From: JASLDZ01 sp964242895
GTDB lineage: Bacteria > Pseudomonadota > Alphaproteobacteria > Caulobacterales > Caulobacteraceae
Length of the DNA stretch: 8,335 bases
Direction of reading: 5' to 3'
Assembly (NCBI GenBank): GCA_964242895.1
Contig: CAXTBN010000087.1
Location: 1-8,335 of the forward strand
Part shown: one piece after another, positions 1-5,842 of the stretch
Numbering within the stretch: position 1 is the first letter of the stretch
Layout of the letters: every line of letters starts with the position of its first letter
Notes under the pieces: generated by a model
What the model saw: only the letters and a program-made list of their open reading frames with translations
Told to the model about the DNA's origin: nothing
Databases searched by the model: none
Position numbers and translations under genes: made by a program

Positions 1-437
1 GTGGTGGCGACGGAGACGCTGTCGAACACCGCGTCCACCGCCACGCGGCCGGTGCCCTTCACGCCGAGCAGCACCTCCTGCTCGTGCAGGGGGATGCCGA
101 GCTTGGCGTAGGTCTTCAGGATCTCGGGGTCGACCTCGTCCAGGCTGTCGAGCTCGGGCTTGGCCTTGGGGGCGGCGTAGTAGTGCAGGTCCTGGTAGTC
201 GATTCTGGGGTAGCCGAGCTTGGCCCAGTTGGGCTCCTCCAGGGCGAACCAACGCTCCAGCGCCTCCAGCCGCCAGGCGAGCATCCACTCGGGCTCGCCC
301 TTCTTGGCGGAGATGAAGCGCACGGTGGAGGCGTCCAGGCCCTTGGGCGCGAACTCCTGCTCGACGTCGGTGGAGAAGCCGTAGGCGTAGGCCTCCAGGG
401 CCTGGACGGTGGCGACGGTCTCGCGGGCGGCGGCCAT
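1..437 (-). CDS. sufB: Fe-S cluster assembly protein SufB, N-terminal part (runs off left edge)
   Basis: SufB is the scaffold subunit of the cytoplasmic SufBCD complex, which assembles Fe-S clusters from sulfur supplied by a cysteine desulfurase. I translated the minus strand from the ATG at 437 and obtained 145 codons open to the window edge. The opening MAAARETVATVQALEAYAYG is followed by typical SufB N-terminal blocks: FAPKGLD then STVRFISAKKGEPEWM (about residues 30-51), the EWMLAWRLEALERW stretch, and YQDLHYYAAPK. The conserved C-terminal beta-helix core lies outside the window, so completeness cannot be judged. The start is only two bases after the TAA of the upstream cysteine desulfurase. 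No good Shine-Dalgarno is visible, so translation is probably coupled to that gene. It is the third gene of the iscR-led operon. Identity is near certain. Confidence 0.95.
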   Translation of the reverse strand, partial: MAAARETVATVQALEAYAYGFSTDVEQEFAPKGLDASTVRFISAKKGEPEWMLAWRLEALERWFALEEPNWAKLGYPRIDYQDLHYYAAPKAKPELDSLDEVDPEILKTYAKLGIPLHEQEVLLGVKGTGRVAVDAVFDSVSVAT

Positions 438-439
438 GC

Positions 440-1594
440 TTATGCGTACTCGGGGGTGCGGGCGCGCGGGCGAGCGCGTTCGTGGACGTGGAGCCAGGCG
501 TCGGCGAAGCGCGCCCAGTCGGATTGCGTGGTGGACCAGCCGCCGGAGGCGCGCAGCGATCCGGTGGCGAGCGGGCCGAAGCCCATGGCCTCCAGCACGC
601 CCGACGGCGTCACCTTGCCCGACGAGCAGGCGGAGCCGCCGGAGACCATGACGCCTTCCAGGTCGAGGGCCATCACCTGCAGGTGCGAGGGGAAGTCGGG
701 CGCGGCGAGCGAGAGCACGACGGGGGTGCGCGGCGCGCCCTCCCCGGCCACGCGCACGCCGGCCGCCTTGAGCCGCTCGGCCGCGGCGTCGCGCCAGCGG
801 GCCTGCTCGGAGGCGTGGGGCAGGTGTTCGGCGGCGAGGCGGGCGGCGGCGGCGAAGCCCGCGATCCCCGGCGCATTCTCCGTGCCGGAGCGGCGGCCGC
901 GCTCGTGGCCGCCGCCATGCATCGCGCGCACGGGCTCGACGCGCTCGGACCAGTGGAGCGTGCCCACGCCCTGCGGGCCGCCGATCTTGTGGGCGGAGAC
1001 GGCCAGGGTGTCGGCCCCCAGCGCGTCCATGTCGACGGCGATCTTGCCGACGGCGGCCACGGCGTCGACGTGCAGCCAGCCGCCGGCGCCGCGCACCAGG
1101 GCTGCGGCCTCGGCGACGGGGTGAAGCACGCCCGTCTCGTTGTTGGCGAGCATCAGCGCCACGAAGGGGCGGCCGTCCGCGGCGTCCCAGCGCGCCAGGC
1201 GCTCGGCGAGCCAGCCGAGGTCGGCCTGGCCGTCGGGCGCCACCGGGATCGTCTCCACCGGCAGCCCGGTCGCAGCCGCGGCGGCGACGTTGGCCATGTG
1301 CTCGGTCGCGCCCACCAGCAGGCGGCGCGAGCCGGACGCTACGGCGCTGGTGACGGCGAGGTTGTCGGCCTCGACGCCGCCGGAGGTGAAGAGCGTGCGC
1401 TCGGGATCGGCGCCGACCAGGGCGGCCACGCCTTCGCGGGCGCGCTCGATCCGGTCACGTGCGGCGCGGCCCCAGGCGTGTACGGACGAGGCGTTGCCGC
1501 CGGTGCGCATGGCCTCGCACGCCGCGTCCGCAGCCTCGGGGCGGACCGGCGAGGTGGAGCCGTGGTCGAGGTAGACGGGGGCGGGGCGGGTCAC
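440..1594 (-). CDS. Cysteine desulfurase, class I (IscS/NifS-like), of the suf operon
   Basis: This is a PLP enzyme that takes sulfur from L-cysteine as a persulfide and passes it to the Fe-S scaffold. The frame stays open further upstream, but I start at the GTG at 1594. It has GGAGG seven bases upstream (1602-1606), overlaps the iscR stop as GTGA, and puts the family opening VYLDHG at residue 7. That gives 384 aa, normal for the family. Visible motifs: LDHGSTSPVRPE (9-20), His99 in ATEHM, NNETG (151-155), Asp177 in HVDAV, PLP-binding Lys203 in SAHKIGGP, RSGTENAPGI (235-244) and the sulfur-accepting Cys323 in GGSACSSG. The RSGTEN block and SACSSG loop mark class I (IscS/NifS) rather than SufS-type class II. 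Oddities: the Gln that contacts PLP in IscS (Gln183 in E. coli) aligns with Ala180, and the usual NATTP-type N-terminal motif reads GSTSP. Fe-S assembly is the likeliest role because sufB is next. Confidence 0.93.
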   Translation of the reverse strand: MTRPAPVYLDHGSTSPVRPEAADAACEAMRTGGNASSVHAWGRAARDRIERAREGVAALVGADPERTLFTSGGVEADNLAVTSAVASGSRRLLVGATEHMANVAAAAATGLPVETIPVAPDGQADLGWLAERLARWDAADGRPFVALMLANNETGVLHPVAEAAALVRGAGGWLHVDAVAAVGKIAVDMDALGADTLAVSAHKIGGPQGVGTLHWSERVEPVRAMHGGGHERGRRSGTENAPGIAGFAAAARLAAEHLPHASEQARWRDAAAERLKAAGVRVAGEGAPRTPVVLSLAAPDFPSHLQVMALDLEGVMVSGGSACSSGKVTPSGVLEAMGFGPLATGSLRASGGWSTTQSDWARFADAWLHVHERARPRARTPEYA

Positions 1595-2055
1595 GCGGCC
1601 GCCTCCGCCCGGTCGAAAACGGGTGCGGCCGCATCCAGCTTGCCGTCCACCACGTCGGCGAGGCTCACGCCCGACAAGAAGCGCTCGATGGTGCGGCCAA
1701 GGGCGTCCCACAGGCCGTGCGTCAGGCACAGGGCGCCGCCGGGCGCGCAGCCCGCGCCCTCGCGGCAGCGGGTGACGGCCACGGGCTCGTCCACCGCCGA
1801 GATCACGGCGAACACGGGGATGTCGCTCGCCGCGCGCGCCAGCACGTAGCCGCCGCCCGGGCCGCGCGCGCCGACCACCAGGCCGCCGCGACGCAGGCGG
1901 GCGAAGATCTGCTCCAGGTAGGCCAGGCTGATCGCCTGGCGCGCGGCGATCTCGGCCAGGCTGACCGAGCGTGCGGCCGCCCCCGCCTCCCGCCCGGCGC
2001 GGGCGAGGTCGGCCATCGCCATCACGGCGTAGCGTCCCTTGGTGGAGAGGTGCAT
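1591..2055 (-). CDS. iscR: Rrf2-family Fe-S regulator, IscR-like
   Basis: A 154-aa winged-helix transcription regulator that senses Fe-S status and controls the downstream suf genes. The opening MHLSTKGRYAVMAMADLA matches the IscR/Rrf2 N-terminus. The helix-turn-helix and wing cover about residues 31-75 (EIAARQAISLAYLEQIF, then RGPGGGYVLA), nearly the E. coli IscR pattern. The cluster-binding segment holds Cys97, Cys103, Cys110 and His113, so a [2Fe-2S] IscR-type ligand set looks present. The second spacing is six residues rather than the five of E. coli IscR (Cys98 to Cys104). A conserved CLTHGLW block follows. The start at 2055 is set by the family N-terminus; I see no clear Shine-Dalgarno before it. 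It is the first gene of the operon, overlapping the cysteine desulfurase by 4 bp. A palindrome in its own promoter suggests autoregulation (inference). Confidence 0.93.
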   Translation of the reverse strand: MHLSTKGRYAVMAMADLARAGREAGAAARSVSLAEIAARQAISLAYLEQIFARLRRGGLVVGARGPGGGYVLARAASDIPVFAVISAVDEPVAVTRCREGAGCAPGGALCLTHGLWDALGRTIERFLSGVSLADVVDGKLDAAAPVFDRAEAAA

Positions 2056-2135
2056 GGACGGGCTTGGGGCCGGGTGCTCAGGAATGTGGAGAACGGGGCC
2101 GCCTGCGTGCTACACGCGCCCCCTTCCGTCGCCCG

Positions 2136-2164
2136 GAGATAGGATTTCCGACCGCCGCGGTCAA
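2136..2164 (-). promoter_or_regulatory. Sigma-70-type promoter of the iscR-suf operon
   Basis: Read on the minus strand, TTGACC (complement of 2159-2164) is followed after exactly 17 bases by TATCTC (complement of 2136-2141). The -35 is close to consensus and the spacing is ideal; the -10 is a GC-tolerant match. Transcription would start near 2129, leaving a leader of about 74 bases before iscR. The right edge of the window has the same arrangement before prfB, with the same -10 hexamer. Confidence 0.72.
2150..2162. promoter_or_regulatory. Perfect 13-bp palindrome, candidate IscR operator
   Basis: GACCGC-C-GCGGTC is a perfect inverted repeat around one central base. It covers four bases of the -35 hexamer of the iscR promoter and lies between -35 and -10, the classical place for a repressor site. 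Being directly upstream of an IscR-like gene makes that protein the obvious candidate ligand (inference). The short GC-rich core makes some chance palindromes expected in this genome. Confidence 0.5.
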
Positions 2165-2167
2165 CTT

Positions 2168-2181
2168 TTCGCACGTGCGAA
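2168..2181. promoter_or_regulatory. Perfect 14-bp palindrome in the divergent spacer
   Basis: TTCGCACGTGCGAA is a perfect inverted repeat with no spacer. It lies just upstream of the suf -35 element and 21 bases before the hydrolase ATG. With no loop it would make a poor hairpin, so a dimeric DNA-binding protein is more likely than an RNA structure. I do not recognise the regulator. It could act on the plus-strand hydrolase, on suf, or on both. Confidence 0.45.
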
Positions 2182-2202
2182 CACGCCTAGGAGTTCTGAT
2201 CC

Positions 2203-2853
2203 ATGCCCGAAGTGATCCTGGCCGGCGCCGCCGGGCGCCTGGAGGGCCGCTTCACCAAGGGGCGCACCGACAACGCCCCCATCGCTCTCATCCTCCACCC
2301 TCACCCCAAGACCCAGGGGCACATGAACAACGCCGTGACGGTGCAGCTGCACCGGGTGTTCATGCGCCACGGCTTCGCCACGCTCAGCTACAACAGCCGG
2401 GGCGTCGGCAAGAGCCAGGGCGAGTTCGACTCGGGCATCGGCGAGCTGGCCGACGCGGCCACCGCGTTGGACTGGCTGCAGTCCAACCATCCCACGGCCA
2501 GCCAGTGCTGGGTCGGTGGCTATCAGTACGGCGCCTACATCGGCATGCAGCTCCTGATGCGCCGGCCGGAGACGGACGGCTTCGTCAGCGTGACGCCGCC
2601 CGCCAGCGTGTATGACTTCACCTTCCTGGCCCCCTGCCCCGCCTCTGGCCTGATCCTGCACGGCACGGCGGATACGGTGGCGCCGCAGTCGGACGTGGAC
2701 CGGATGGTGGCCAAGCTGCGCACCCAGAAGGGCATCTCCATCGCCTACGAGCTGGTGGAGGGCGCCAGCCACTTCTGGAACGGCAAGCTCGACGCGGTCG
2801 AGCAGAAGGTGAACCACTATCTCGACCAGCGCATGAACGGTCTCACGGACTGA
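2203..2853 (+). CDS. Small alpha/beta-hydrolase-fold protein with Gln at the nucleophile position
   Basis: A 216-aa cytoplasmic protein of the dienelactone-hydrolase-like alpha/beta hydrolase group; the natural substrate is unknown. The ATG has TAGGAG nine bases upstream (2188-2193). Seen in order: strand IALILHPHP (27-35) with the HPHP turn expected near the oxyanion hole, NNAVTVQL, LSYNSRGVGKSQGEFD (60-75), the elbow strand CWVGGYQYGAYIGMQLLMRRPE (about 101-122), APCPASGLILHGTAD, and GASHFWNGKL. Family members normally have G-x-S-x-G at the elbow; here it reads G-Y-Q-Y-G, so the nucleophile position is Gln108. The other triad positions look intact: Asp157 in HGTAD and His190 in ASHFW. Either it is not a serine hydrolase or the group has a non-catalytic or binding role. 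It is divergent from iscR across a 147-bp spacer with two palindromes, so shared control is possible. I see no signal peptide or membrane segment. Confidence 0.9.
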   Translation: MPEVILAGAAGRLEGRFTKGRTDNAPIALILHPHPKTQGHMNNAVTVQLHRVFMRHGFATLSYNSRGVGKSQGEFDSGIGELADAATALDWLQSNHPTASQCWVGGYQYGAYIGMQLLMRRPETDGFVSVTPPASVYDFTFLAPCPASGLILHGTADTVAPQSDVDRMVAKLRTQKGISIAYELVEGASHFWNGKLDAVEQKVNHYLDQRMNGLTD

Positions 2854-2854
2854 C

Positions 2855-2871
2855 GCGGCGGGCCTAGCCGC
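2855..2871. terminator. Weak hairpin between two convergent genes
   Basis: GCGGC and GCCGC pair across a 7-base loop, spanning the short space between the hydrolase stop and the stop of the AnmK-GNAT gene. There is no T-run on either strand, so it is at best a weak bidirectional terminator. It may equally be a chance GC match. Confidence 0.2.
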
Positions 2872-4525
2872 TGAAGGCGGCGTGGTAGGCCACCTCCCCG
2901 GTCGGGACTTGGCCGCCGAAGGCGAGCCGCTGGAAGGCCCAGGCGGGGACGCCCGGATAGTGCAGGCGTGGGTCGGCCTCGAAGCCGAAACGGCCGTAGT
3001 AGGCCGGATCGCCCAGCACCACGCACCCCAACGCACCGCGAACGCGCAGGTCGGACAGGCCTCGCGCGATCAGGTCTCGGCCGATCCCCGCGCGCCGGCG
3101 GCCCGGGCGGACCGAGACGGGCCCCAGGCCGAACCACCCCGCGTCCCGCCCGTCGATGCGGACGGGCGAGAAGGCCACATGGCCGAGCACCTCGCCGTCC
3201 TCCACCGCCACCAGGGACAGCGTCAGGGCGCCGGCGCGGCGGAGCCCGTCGACGATCCCGGCCTCCGTCCCGCTGGTGTGCGGGGCGTCGGCGAAGGCCG
3301 CCGTCGTGAGCGCCGCGACGGCCGCCGCCTCCTCCGCCCGCTCGGGACGGATCTGCGGGCCTGCTCGTGGAAGCGCCGGCCGCGTCGCCGCGTCAGGCCC
3401 GCCATCCGGCCGCACCACTCGACCGCCGGGCGAAGGAGCCGGCGCGCCCGTCGTGCCCGGGAAGCTGATCGGCAGGCCGCGCACAGTCCGCGCAGCCAGG
3501 TAGGCGAACAGCTCGGCCTCCACGCTGTCGCCGCGCCAGCCGACCGCCTCGGCGGTCAGCACGGGCAGGCACGTGCGCAGGCCGAGCTCCCGCAGCAGCG
3601 CCGGGTTGCGCCGCCCTCCGCCGCAGACGATCAGCCCCGCGCCCCAGCCGCGCCCGCCGGGCGCGGGCGATTGGCGCAGCGCCAGCGTCACCGCCTCGGC
3701 CGTGAAGGCGGCCAGCGTCGCCGCCCCGTCCTCGGGTGAGAGGTGCTCCACGGCGGCGAGGTCGAAGTCGTAGCGGTCGAGCGATTTGGGGCCGGGCCGG
3801 GCGAAGTAGGGATGCGCCATGAGCCGCTCCAGGGCCGCGGCGTCGATGCGCCCCGCGAGCGCCAGGGCGCCTCCCGCGTCGTACCGCCCCCGGCCGTGCC
3901 GCTCGGCCCAGAGGTCGAGCAGGCCGTTGGCCGGGCCGGTGTCGAGCGCGGTCAGTCCGCCGCCGGGCGCGATCAGCGTCAGGTTGGCCACCCCGCCGAG
4001 GTTCAGCACGGCGGTGGGCGGCTCCAGCCCCGCCCGGCGCGCCAGGGCCAGGTGGTAGACGGGGGCCAGCGGAGCCCCGTGTCCGCCCGCCGCCACGTCA
4101 GCCGAGCGGAAGTCGAACGCCACCGGCACGCCCGTCCTCGCCGCCAGCCGCGCCCCGTCGCCCAGCTGGCGCGTGCGGCCGGGGCGGCCCGGCTCGGGCT
4201 GCTCGTGCAGCACGGTCTGGCCGTGGAAGCCGATCAGGTCGATGTCGCTCCAGGCGAGGCGGTGCGTCCGGAGAAAGGCGTCGGCCGCCTCGAAGTGCGC
4301 GTCGGCCACCTGCGCATCTACGGCGGCGAAGCTGTTCGGCTCCGGCGCGCCACGCTCCCACCGCCGGCCAGCGCCGATCGCGGACAGCACGAGTTCGCGC
4401 AGCGCCTCCGGCAGGGGCGCCTCGCCGGCGGGGCCCAGAGTGGTGACGGTCTCGCCGTCCGTCTCGATCACGGCCATGTCGATGGCGTCGAGCGAGGTGC
4501 CGCTCATGAAGCCCAGCACGCGCAC
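2864..4525 (-). CDS. anmK: Anhydro-N-acetylmuramic acid kinase fused to a C-terminal GNAT acetyltransferase
   Basis: One open frame of 553 aa encodes two complete enzymes. Residues 1-373 are AnmK, which opens and phosphorylates 1,6-anhydro-MurNAc with ATP in murein recycling. Motifs: GFMSGTSLDAID (5-16), FHGQT (100-104), DFRSADVAAGGHGAPLAP (138-155, with probable catalytic Asp143), LNLGGVANLT (174-183), ALDTGPANGLLD (193-204), GGGRRNP (302-308), and a typical end GLPISFPGTTGAP (350-362). AnmK normally stops about ten residues later. Here a Pro/Gly/Ala-rich linker (about 373-390) leads into a full GNAT domain of the YhbS type: IRPERAEE start, RRAGIG acetyl-CoA loop (477-482) and VVLGDPAYYGRFGFE (502-516). 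The GTG start at 4525 is chosen for its GGGAGGG Shine-Dalgarno and because AnmK proteins begin at V/M-RVLGFMSGTS; earlier in-frame ATGs reach into tyrS. The acetyltransferase substrate is unknown. The gene is divergent from tyrS and convergent with the hydrolase. Confidence 0.92.
   Translation of the reverse strand: MRVLGFMSGTSLDAIDMAVIETDGETVTTLGPAGEAPLPEALRELVLSAIGAGRRWERGAPEPNSFAAVDAQVADAHFEAADAFLRTHRLAWSDIDLIGFHGQTVLHEQPEPGRPGRTRQLGDGARLAARTGVPVAFDFRSADVAAGGHGAPLAPVYHLALARRAGLEPPTAVLNLGGVANLTLIAPGGGLTALDTGPANGLLDLWAERHGRGRYDAGGALALAGRIDAAALERLMAHPYFARPGPKSLDRYDFDLAAVEHLSPEDGAATLAAFTAEAVTLALRQSPAPGGRGWGAGLIVCGGGRRNPALLRELGLRTCLPVLTAEAVGWRGDSVEAELFAYLAARTVRGLPISFPGTTGAPAPSPGGRVVRPDGGPDAATRPALPRAGPQIRPERAEEAAAVAALTTAAFADAPHTSGTEAGIVDGLRRAGALTLSLVAVEDGEVLGHVAFSPVRIDGRDAGWFGLGPVSVRPGRRRAGIGRDLIARGLSDLRVRGALGCVVLGDPAYYGRFGFEADPRLHYPGVPAWAFQRLAFGGQVPTGEVAYHAAFSG
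2867..3355 (-). other. GNAT N-acetyltransferase domain of the AnmK fusion
   Basis: About 163 residues, the size of a free-standing YhbS-like acetyltransferase, with the R-x-x-G-x-G acetyl-CoA loop and the YYGRFGFE segment seen in that group. There is no Met at the domain start (the sequence reads PQIRPER). The nearest in-frame alternative starts are two adjacent GTG codons about 20 codons earlier, without a good Shine-Dalgarno. A separately translated GNAT is therefore possible but not supported. Confidence 0.88.
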
Positions 4526-4530
4526 AGCCG

Positions 4531-4537
4531 CCCTCCC
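4531..4537 (-). promoter_or_regulatory. Ribosome binding site that fixes the anmK start
   Basis: On the minus strand this reads GGGAGGG, with the GGAG core seven bases before the GTG at 4525. It argues against the upstream in-frame ATGs at 4573 and 4606. The first of these shares its CATG with the tyrS start codon, and the second lies inside tyrS. Confidence 0.75.
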
Positions 4538-4571
4538 GCTCAGGTGGACGGGCGTGCTAACAGCGCGCGCC

Positions 4572-5825
4572 ATGTCGTTCCAGCCGAAGTCCGAGCTTGT
4601 CCGCACGCTGGTCGAGCGCGGCTACCTGCACCAGTGCACCGACCTGGAGCGGCTGGACGCGCGCGCCGCTTCCGAGACGCTGACCGCCTACATCGGCTTC
4701 GACGCCACCGCCTCCTCGCTGCACGTGGGCAGCCTCGTGCAGATCATGCTGCTGCGCCGCCTGCAGCAGACCGGCCACCGCGCCGTGGCGCTGATGGGCG
4801 GAGGCACCACGCGCGTGGGCGATCCCACCGGACGGGACAGCTCGCGCGCCATGCTCTCCGACGCCGAGATCGCCGGCAACATCGAGGGCGTGTTCCAGGC
4901 GTTCGGGCCGCTGCTGCGCTTCGAGGGGCCGAACGCGGCGCTGAAGGCGAACAACGACGATTGGCTTTCCGGCTTCGGCTACGTCGAGTTCCTGCGCCTG
5001 TTCGGCACGCACTTCACGGTCAACCGCATGCTCGCCTTCGACAGCGTGCGCCTGCGGCTGGAGCGCGAGGAGGCGATGACCTTCCTCGAGTTCAACTACA
5101 TGCTGATGCAGTCGGTGGACTTCCTGGAGCTCCACCGCCGCTACGGCTGCAGTCTGCAGCTCGGCGGGTCGGACCAATGGGGCAACATCGTCTCGGGCGC
5201 CGACCTCGTGCGCCGCGTCGACGGCGGCGAGGCGTTCGGCTTCACCACGCCCCTGATCACCACGAGTTCGGGCGCCAAGATGGGCAAGACGGCCGCGGGC
5301 GCGGTCTGGCTCAACGCGGACCGGCTGAGCCCGTATGCGTACTGGCAGTTCTGGCGCAACACGGAGGACGCCGACGTCGGCCGCTTCCTGCGCCTGTTCA
5401 CCGACCTGCCGCTGGACGAGTGCGCCCGGCTCGAGGCGCTGGCCGGAGCCGAGATCAACGCGGCCAAGAAGGTGCTGGCCGACGAGGCCACCACGCTCCT
5501 GCACGGGCGCGAGGCGGCCGAGGCCGCCGCGAACGCCGCGCGCGCGGCGTTCGAGGAGGGCCGGCTCTCCGCCGATCTGCCGACGGTGGAGGTGGCGAGC
5601 GCGGACTTCGCCACCGGCCTCTCGCTGGCCGCCCTGACCGTGCGCGCGGGCCTGGCCGGTTCCAACGGCGAGGCGCGGCGCCTTGCGCAGGGAGGCGGAC
5701 TGCGCCTGAACGACGTCGCCGTGGCCGACGCGGCGCTGGCCGTCACCCTGGCCGACATGAACGCCGAGGGCCTGATCAAGGTCGCCGCCGGCAAGAAGAA
5801 GATCGTCCTCGTCCGCCCCGTCTGA
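4572..5825 (+). CDS. tyrS: Tyrosyl-tRNA synthetase
   Basis: A cytoplasmic class I aminoacyl-tRNA synthetase charging tRNA-Tyr; 417 aa, the normal bacterial TyrS length. The frame is open further upstream, but the start at 4572 gives the family opening MSFQPKSELVRTLVERGYLHQ. Motifs: TAYIGFDATASSLHVGS, with HVGS (51-54) as the HIGH signature; the tyrosine pocket YMLMQSVDF (176-184); GGSDQWGN (198-205); and KMGKT (236-240), a KMSKS variant that I recall as usual in alphaproteobacterial TyrS. The last 68 residues form the S4-like RNA-binding domain (LSLAALTVRAGLAGSNGEAR onward). The upstream AGGTGGA is too far (about 23 bases) to be a convincing ribosome site, and no clear promoter can be read in the 46-bp gap to anmK. 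bcp follows after 17 bases, so the two are probably cotranscribed. Confidence 0.97.
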   Translation: MSFQPKSELVRTLVERGYLHQCTDLERLDARAASETLTAYIGFDATASSLHVGSLVQIMLLRRLQQTGHRAVALMGGGTTRVGDPTGRDSSRAMLSDAEIAGNIEGVFQAFGPLLRFEGPNAALKANNDDWLSGFGYVEFLRLFGTHFTVNRMLAFDSVRLRLEREEAMTFLEFNYMLMQSVDFLELHRRYGCSLQLGGSDQWGNIVSGADLVRRVDGGEAFGFTTPLITTSSGAKMGKTAAGAVWLNADRLSPYAYWQFWRNTEDADVGRFLRLFTDLPLDECARLEALAGAEINAAKKVLADEATTLLHGREAAEAAANAARAAFEEGRLSADLPTVEVASADFATGLSLAALTVRAGLAGSNGEARRLAQGGGLRLNDVAVADAALAVTLADMNAEGLIKVAAGKKKIVLVRPV

Positions 5826-5842
5826 CATCGGAGACCGAGCCT

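Noticed and set aside
482..1849. Long plus-strand open frame opposite the cysteine desulfurase and iscR
   Set aside because: Its translation is low-complexity Gly/Ala/Arg/His text with no motif, and it lies antisense to two genes with clear family motifs. High GC makes stop codons rare in all frames.
4541..4571. GCTAAC considered as the -10 element of tyrS
   Set aside because: No -35 match lies 16-18 bases upstream and the hexamer is a poor match, so it is not reported as a promoter.
4523..4606. N-terminal extension of AnmK from ATG codons at 4573 or 4606
   Set aside because: The extension overlaps the tyrS start or coding region and has no family similarity; the GTG at 4525 has a strong Shine-Dalgarno and fits the family N-terminus.
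4557..5828. 423-codon minus-strand frame opposite tyrS
   Set aside because: Mirror-frame artefact of GC-rich coding sequence; no motif and no ribosome site, while tyrS is unambiguous.
3743..5842. Upstream part of a very long plus-strand frame (855 codons) that runs into bcp
   Set aside because: Only the last 155 codons are a protein (bcp, start 5843). The rest is antisense to anmK or out of frame with tyrS and has no recognisable content.
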